In this document: piece after piece, positions 44,291 to 48,115 of the stretch
Position numbering within the stretch: the stretch's first letter is position 1
How the letters are laid out: each line of letters opens with the position of its first letter
The notes under the pieces: model-generated
The model's input: only the letters and a program-made list of their open reading frames with translations
Told to the model about the DNA's origin: nothing
Databases searched by the model: none
Program-made: the position numbers and the translations under genes
Assembly (NCBI GenBank): GCA_945872365.1
Contig: CAMBZJ010000024.1
Location: 1-48,115, forward strand
Direction of reading: 5' to 3'
Length of the DNA: 48,115 nt
Origin: Klebsiella pneumoniae
Lineage (GTDB): Bacteria > Desulfobacterota > Binatia > UBA12015

Positions 44291-45079
44291 TCAGATTCGC
44301 GGCGGCCTGGGCAGGAACGGGCTCGTCCGGCGCACATACTCCTCGTAGCCGGGCCGACGCTTCGCCAGCCCGCGCTCGAGCATCGGCACGCCGGACACCC
44401 TTCGCAGGAGCCAGGTCATCAGGACGGGGCTGAAGACCGTGGCCCAGCCGCCCGGGACCGCGCACGCGACCAGCCAGAGCCCCCACCAGGCGCAGGCGTC
44501 GCCGAAGTAGTTGGGGTGGCGCGTGTAGCGCCAGAGTCCGCGGTCCATGACGCGGGCGGCGTTCGCGGGGTCGGCGCGGAAGCGGGCGAGTTGCGCGTCG
44601 CCGACCGCCTCGAAGAAGAGGCCGATCGCCCAGACTGCGATTCCCGCCGCGTCCCATGCACCGAGCGTCGCCGGCACGGCGGATCGCTGTGCCGCCTGCA
44701 CGGGCGCGGAGACGATCCAGAGAATGACCGCCTGGAAGGCGAAGACCGTGACGAGGCTCGCGAGCGGGAAGCGATCACCCCACCGGCGCCGCATCGCCTG
44801 GTAGCGCGCGTCCTCGGGCTGGCCTGCGTTGCGCAGGAAGATGTGCGCGCCGAGTCGCAGCCCCCACGTCGCAGTGAGTGCGAGCACCAGGAGGCGGCGC
44901 GGACGGGCACCGCCGGGGGTGAGCAGGAACGAGACCAGCGCGACCAGCGCGAAGCCGGGACCCCACCAGGAGTCGACGATGCTCGCGTCGCGCAGCCGCA
45001 GCGACACGAGCCACAGGAGGAAGAAGACCGCCGCCGTGACGGCGAGGCTGAGGGCGGCGTGCTCGTTCCAGGGGATCAT
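44291..45079 (-). CDS. DUF1295 (steroid 5-alpha-reductase-like) membrane protein
   Basis: 262 residues with about six or seven helices. The family signature is in the C-terminal half: DRGLWRYTRHPNYFGDACAW followed by WGLWL, plus EEYVRRTSPFLPRPPR at the end, with the DSWWGPGF segment near residue 36. DUF1295 proteins belong to the steroid 5-alpha-reductase/isoprenylcysteine-methyltransferase fold and probably act on lipids or sterol-like molecules. It follows the MAPEG gene by 57 nt on the same strand. Activity is not established for the family in bacteria. Confidence 0.9.
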   Translation of the reverse strand: MIPWNEHAALSLAVTAAVFFLLWLVSLRLRDASIVDSWWGPGFALVALVSFLLTPGGARPRRLLVLALTATWGLRLGAHIFLRNAGQPEDARYQAMRRRWGDRFPLASLVTVFAFQAVILWIVSAPVQAAQRSAVPATLGAWDAAGIAVWAIGLFFEAVGDAQLARFRADPANAARVMDRGLWRYTRHPNYFGDACAWWGLWLVACAVPGGWATVFSPVLMTWLLRRVSGVPMLERGLAKRRPGYEEYVRRTSPFLPRPPRI

Positions 45080-45136
45080 GCCGCGACATTCGGCCGGCCG
45101 GAGCCGCGATGCAAGCGGCGCCGGGCGGCCGCCCGC

Positions 45137-45574
45137 TCAGAAGAGGATCAGTTGCACCGCCATGCCGAGGATGCACGCGTATCCGAGCCCGTAGCAGAGC
45201 GCTCGCCACGGCTGGAGGTGGTTCAGGTAGGCGACCCAGTGCAGCAGGCGCGCGATCGTGAACGTCCAGCAGTACCACCACGCGGCCGAGGCCGACGCTC
45301 CCTTCAGGACGAAGGCGAGCCCGATCGCGAAGAAGAGAGGGATGTTCTCGAGGTCGTTGCGCTGGATGCGCAGCGCGTGCGCGACCGCCGGATGCTCGAT
45401 CTCGCTCGCCTGTCCGCCGAAGTTCTTCGCGTCCTCCGGGTTGACGAAGGCCTTGTTCTTCATGCGGGCCATCGCGGTGTGGTTGCCGGTGAGCAGCATC
45501 TTGATCGCCAGGATGCCCGCACAGGTGGCGTAGGTGCGGAAGGCGGGGTCGTTCGCGATGTCGGTAAGGGCCAT
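45137..45574 (-). CDS. MAPEG-family membrane protein (MGST1-like)
   Basis: 145 residues with four helices. The motif RIQRNDLENIPLFFAIG is a near-match to the conserved RAHLNDLENI of microsomal glutathione S-transferase 1, and KNKAFVNPEDAKNFGG fits the preceding loop. MAPEG proteins conjugate or isomerise lipophilic substrates with glutathione in membranes. GGAGGAGG precedes the ATG. It lies between the SDR and DUF1295 genes, suggesting a small lipid- or xenobiotic-modifying operon. A soluble GST-like protein is encoded about 2 kb away on the other strand. Confidence 0.92.
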   Translation of the reverse strand: MALTDIANDPAFRTYATCAGILAIKMLLTGNHTAMARMKNKAFVNPEDAKNFGGQASEIEHPAVAHALRIQRNDLENIPLFFAIGLAFVLKGASASAAWWYCWTFTIARLLHWVAYLNHLQPWRALCYGLGYACILGMAVQLILF

Positions 45575-45627
45575 GGGTGTCCTCCTCCTGCGGGGCCATG
45601 CCCACGACGGGCCCGGCGAGTCAAACC

Positions 45628-46404
45628 TCAGAGCGCCTTCGCGTTGAGCGCCGTCATCCCGCCGTCCACGACGAGCGTCGTGCCGGTCACGAAGGAGGCC
45701 GCGGGCAGCACGAGCGACAGGATCATGTGCGCCAGCTCCTCGGGTTCGCCGTAGCGCTTCATCGGCACCTTGCGGCGCGCGAACTTGTCCTTCGCATCCT
45801 CGGGGATGATCGCCGTCATGCCGGTGCGGACCGGCCCCGGGCAGACCGCGTTGACGGTGATGCCGCGCGCCGCGACCTCGACAGCGAGCGACTTCGTGAG
45901 GCCGATCACGCCGTGCTTGGAGGCCGTGTAGGCGCTGATGAGCGGGGTCGCGCCGAGCCCCTCGGTGGACGCGGTGTTGACGATCCGGCCGGCCCCCGAC
46001 TTCGACAGGTGCGGCAGGGCGGCCGCGCAAACGCGCATCGTGCCGGTCAGGTTGATCGCGAGAGTGCGCTGCCAGGCGTCCTCGTCACCGAAGGCGGCGG
46101 GCAGGCTCGTACCGGCGCAGTTCACCACGATGTCGAGTCCGCCGAACGCCGTCGCGACCGCGTCCACCACGCGCCCGACGGCCGCGCCGTCGGCGACGTC
46201 GAGCGGCCAGGCGCGCATCGCGCCGCCGGCCGCGGTCGCCTCGGCGACGACGGCATCGAGCGGTGCGGCCGCGAGGTCGAGGGCCGCGACCTGCGCACCC
46301 TCGGCCGCGAGCAGGAGCGCGGTCGCACGGCCGATGCCGCTCGCCGCGCCGGTCACGAGCGCGCGCTTGCCGGCGACGGAGCGCAGGGGATGCGGTCCGC
46401 TCAT
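45628..46404 (-). CDS. Short-chain dehydrogenase/reductase (SDR), FabG-like
   Basis: 258 residues, classical [11 protein letters not shown] at 19-26, NCAG at 95-98, and catalytic S146, Y159 and K163 ([18 protein letters not shown]). The C-terminal [13 protein letters not shown] is the usual FabG-type end. It uses NAD(P); an Asp (ALDLAA, about 42-44) after the second strand suggests NAD preference. The ATG overlaps the stop of the CbbQ-like ATPase gene (ATGA), tying a dehydrogenase to the ATPase transcript. Substrate unknown. Confidence 0.93.
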   Translation of the reverse strand: MSGPHPLRSVAGKRALVTGAASGIGRATALLLAAEGAQVAALDLAAAPLDAVVAEATAAGGAMRAWPLDVADGAAVGRVVDAVATAFGGLDIVVNCAGTSLPAAFGDEDAWQRTLAINLTGTMRVCAAALPHLSKSGAGRIVNTASTEGLGATPLISAYTASKHGVIGLTKSLAVEVAARGITVNAVCPGPVRTGMTAIIPEDAKDKFARRKVPMKRYGEPEELAHMILSLVLPAASFVTGTTLVVDGGMTALNAKAL

Positions 46405-47282
46405 CGCGCGGTGCCGCCGGTACCGAGACCGCCACCCTCGCCGGAGTCGCCGGCGAAGAGCGCGCTCACGAGTTCGCCGACCGAGCGCAGCATCTCCGGG
46501 TCGTCGGTCAGCGAGTTGGTGACCGCGACCGTGCAGGCGCGCCGCGGCGCGAGCCCGCGGGCGACGAGTTGCCCGGCGTAGACGAGGAGGCGGGTGCTCA
46601 CACCCTCGCCGAGTCCCGAGCCGCGCAAAGTGCGGACCTTCTCGCCGAGGGTCGCGAGAGAGAGCGCGGTGTCGGCGTCGACGCCGCTCTCGTGGCGGAT
46701 GATCTCGGCCTCGCGGTCGCGCGGCGGGTAGTCGAACTCGAGCGAGACGAAGCGCTGGCGGGTCGAGTGCTTCAGGTCCTTCAGGACGCTCTGGTAGCCG
46801 GGGTTGTAGGAGATCACGAGCAGGAAGTCGGGGTGCGCCTCGAGGATCTCGCCGCGCTTGTCGATCGGCAGGATGCGGCGGTGGTCGGTGAGCGGGTGGA
46901 TCAGGACGATCGTGTCCTTACGCGCCTCGACGACCTCGTCGAGGTAGCAGATCGAGCCGCGTCGGACGGACTGCGTGAGCGGGCCGTCGATCCAGATCGT
47001 CTCGTCGCCCTGGATCAGATAGCGGCCCACGAGGTCGGAGCCGGTCAGATCCTCGTGGCAGGCGACGGTGACGAGCGGCGGCGTCTCGCCGCGCACGCGC
47101 TGCACCTCGCCGTCGTGGCCCGAGCCGGGCCCGAGCAGGCGGTGCGCCATGTACTCGACGAAGCGGGTCTTGCCGCAACCGGTCGGGCCCTTCAGCAGGA
47201 CCGGCAGGCGACAGGCGAATGCGGCGGTGAAGACGTCCACCTCGTCGCGGACGGGGAGGTACCACGGTGCGGCTTCCGACAT
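46401..47282 (-). CDS. CbbQ/NorQ/GpvN-family AAA+ ATPase
   Basis: 293 residues. Walker A is KGPTGCGKT; Walker B is [15 protein letters not shown]; the sensor region reads [19 protein letters not shown], followed by the [14 protein letters not shown] stretch, highly typical of CbbQ/NorQ. It forms hexamers with a NorD/CbbO VWA partner and remodels metal enzymes. The start ATG at 47282 is preceded by no strong ribosome binding site. The likely partner is the 1029-residue NorD-like protein at 37857-40946 on the same strand but 5.5 kb downstream of this gene's transcript. It leads an operon with SDR, MAPEG and DUF1295 genes. Confidence 0.92.
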   Translation of the reverse strand: MSEAAPWYLPVRDEVDVFTAAFACRLPVLLKGPTGCGKTRFVEYMAHRLLGPGSGHDGEVQRVRGETPPLVTVACHEDLTGSDLVGRYLIQGDETIWIDGPLTQSVRRGSICYLDEVVEARKDTIVLIHPLTDHRRILPIDKRGEILEAHPDFLLVISYNPGYQSVLKDLKHSTRQRFVSLEFDYPPRDREAEIIRHESGVDADTALSLATLGEKVRTLRGSGLGEGVSTRLLVYAGQLVARGLAPRRACTVAVTNSLTDDPEMLRSVGELVSALFAGDSGEGGGLGTGGTAR

Positions 47283-47485
47283 GGGGGGATCTTCGCGCGT
47301 TTCGCGGGGCTTCGCACGCGTCCGGGAAGGGTCAAGGTGGACACCCCAGCCCCCGGGACCACGTTGCCGTTTCAGCCGGCGCCTGGAACCCCTGCGAAGG
47401 GTACCGTCACCGGAGCGCCGGTTGGCACCCACTCGGGAACCTGCACGACGACAAAGAGCAGGTCATCACCGTCGATGGCGACGAG
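47283..47485. other. Intergenic stretch with no recognisable gene
   Basis: Between the CbbQ-like start and the putative end of the IS21 remnant. Open frames exist on both strands but none has a protein-like composition, ribosome binding site or recognised motif. It should contain the promoter for the CbbQ operon on the minus strand; I see no convincing -10/-35 pair. Confidence 0.5.
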
Positions 47486-48033
47486 TGTCATTTCCCACGA
47501 CCATGACCCACCCCTGAGGGGGGCTGTCGGGAGGGTCCGAACTCCAACATCGAGGCCGATCTCGGCCATTCTGGGCACCAAGGAGGTGCCGGGATGGCGT
47601 ATCTGGAGGTCGGCATGTGGGAGATTCTCGATGCGCTACGGCGCGTGCACCGCGGCGGGGCGTACGCCGCGACCGAGCGGGCGACGGGGTCGCGGCACGC
47701 CTCGTCCTCGACAACCTCAAGGCCGCCGTCATCAAGGCCGACCGCTACGACCCCGTCTTCCAGCGCACCTTCGACGAGTAAGCTCGCTACCGCGGCTTCG
47801 TCATCGATGCGGCCGTCGTCCGGCATGCCACCGGCAAGCCCCACGTCGAGTGCAACGTCCAGTACGTCCGCGAGAGCTTTTTCCGCGGCGAGACCTGGAT
47901 CGACGTCGCTCACGTCGAGCGCGCGGCGGTGCGCTGGTGCATGGAGGTGGCGGGGACGCGCATCCACGGCACGACGCGCCAGAGACCGCTCGCCGTCTTC
48001 GAAGATGTCGAGCGGGCGGCGCTCATCGAGGGT
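47486..48033 (+). mobile_element. Decayed IS21-family insertion sequence (internal deletion)
   Basis: A candidate left end starts TGTCATTTCCCACGACC at 47486 (IS21 ends begin with TG). A leader of about 108 nt precedes the istA start at 47594. Only the two extremities of istA survive, joined by a deletion; istB and the right end are not seen. The homologous sequence stops near 48033, after which base composition changes. No target-site duplication could be identified. The right boundary is approximate. Confidence 0.7.
47594..48033 (+). pseudogene. istA: IstA transposase remnant (IS21 family)
   Basis: The first 33 or so codons (MAYLEVGMWEILDALRRVHR, then AYAATERATG) match the IstA N-terminus. 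After about 47692 the frame changes and the sequence continues with RLVLDNLKAAVIKADRYDP, the second Asp region of the DDE core. A TAA at 47779-47781 interrupts TFDE-stop-ARYRGF where Tyr is expected (a single base change from TAC). The next part KPHVECNVQYVRESFF has the DDE glutamate, then RWCMEVAGTRIHGTTRQRPL. Some 250 codons between the two parts are missing. The gene is dead through deletion, frame change and a nonsense codon. A full-length relative elsewhere in the genome is likely. Confidence 0.88.
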
Positions 48034-48115
48034 GATGCAGTAATCTTGAAATTCCGCATCGTCGCAGCGAATGTCCCGGTCGTGGAGGATTTCGAGGGAA
48101 CCTTCGTCAATCTGT
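48034..48115. other. Window-edge sequence of different composition
   Basis: The last 82 nt are markedly less GC-rich than the rest. On the plus strand they extend the istA-like frame with residues that do not look like IstA. On the minus strand an uninterrupted frame reads IDEGSLEILHDRDIRCDD, which is protein-like. It may be the edge of a gene or of another element outside the window; I cannot decide. Confidence 0.35.

Noticed and set aside
47372-47581. Minus-strand 69-codon frame before the IS21 remnant
   Set aside because: No ribosome binding site, overlaps the candidate IS end, and its residues match nothing recognisable.

Overview
This window comes from a very GC-rich, Gram-negative-type bacterial chromosome. 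The signs are near-exclusive G/C third codon positions, GTG and TTG starts, exported proteins with Ala-x-Ala-type signal peptides, and a PT-repeat/DUF1566 secreted protein of a kind common in deltaproteobacterial and Binatota-like genomes. Lineage is inference only: there is no rRNA here, and I would look first among Myxococcota, Binatota and related uncultured groups rather than Actinobacteria.

Layout. (1) 1-3492, minus: a flavin/F420 LLM-type oxidoreductase, a tungsten/molybdenum aldehyde ferredoxin oxidoreductase (AOR) and its MoaD/ThiS-like sulfur carrier. (2) 3612-11643: a Yip1-like membrane protein, an SGNH esterase, a large exported GH39-like glycosidase whose 3' end is joined to the tail of a second, decapitated SGNH gene, an SDR, an exported unknown and a DUF4149 membrane protein. 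(3) 11653-24566, minus: the centrepiece, a tightly overlapping carotenoid cluster. From its upstream end it reads: CarH/LitR-type MerR regulator with a degenerate B12-binding domain, phytoene desaturase (crtI), phytoene synthase (crtB), a secreted DUF1566 protein, a CrtU-like carotene desaturase/methylase, a UbiA prenyltransferase with lycopene-elongase (CrtEb/LyeJ) signatures, a second CrtI-like desaturase, a family-2 glycosyltransferase, an exported thioredoxin-fold protein without CxxC, and two small subunits of a heterodimeric lycopene cyclase. A HAD phosphatase follows. (4) 24716-37314: two MoxR-AAA/VWA modules (small unknown protein, MoxR, CoxE-like VWA; then a DUF4175-like protein, MoxR, DUF58, BatA-like VWA, double-VWA membrane protein), with a GT39-like membrane glycosyltransferase convergent between them. 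(5) 37472-47282: a 7Fe-type ferredoxin, a NorD-like VWA giant, an MFS permease, a GST-like protein, a small secreted protein with a strong terminator, then a minus-strand operon of CbbQ/NorQ AAA ATPase, SDR, MAPEG protein and DUF1295 membrane enzyme. (6) 47486-48033: a badly decayed IS21-family istA remnant, followed by a few dozen bases of different composition.

How it fits together. CrtB and CrtI should give lycopene; the elongase-like UbiA would add C5 units, the split cyclase would close the rings, and the second desaturase, CrtU-like enzyme and glycosyltransferase would modify the ends. The combination predicts a glycosylated, possibly C50 and possibly ring-methylated carotenoid. The adjacent CarH-like protein keeps the adenosylcobalamin-capping Trp/Glu-His motif but appears to have lost the cobalamin axial histidine. 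No crtE (GGPP synthase) is in the window. Three separate MoxR/CbbQ + VWA metal-insertion or chaperone-type systems lie within 22 kb, none next to a recognisable client such as norBC, rubisco, CO dehydrogenase or methanol dehydrogenase.
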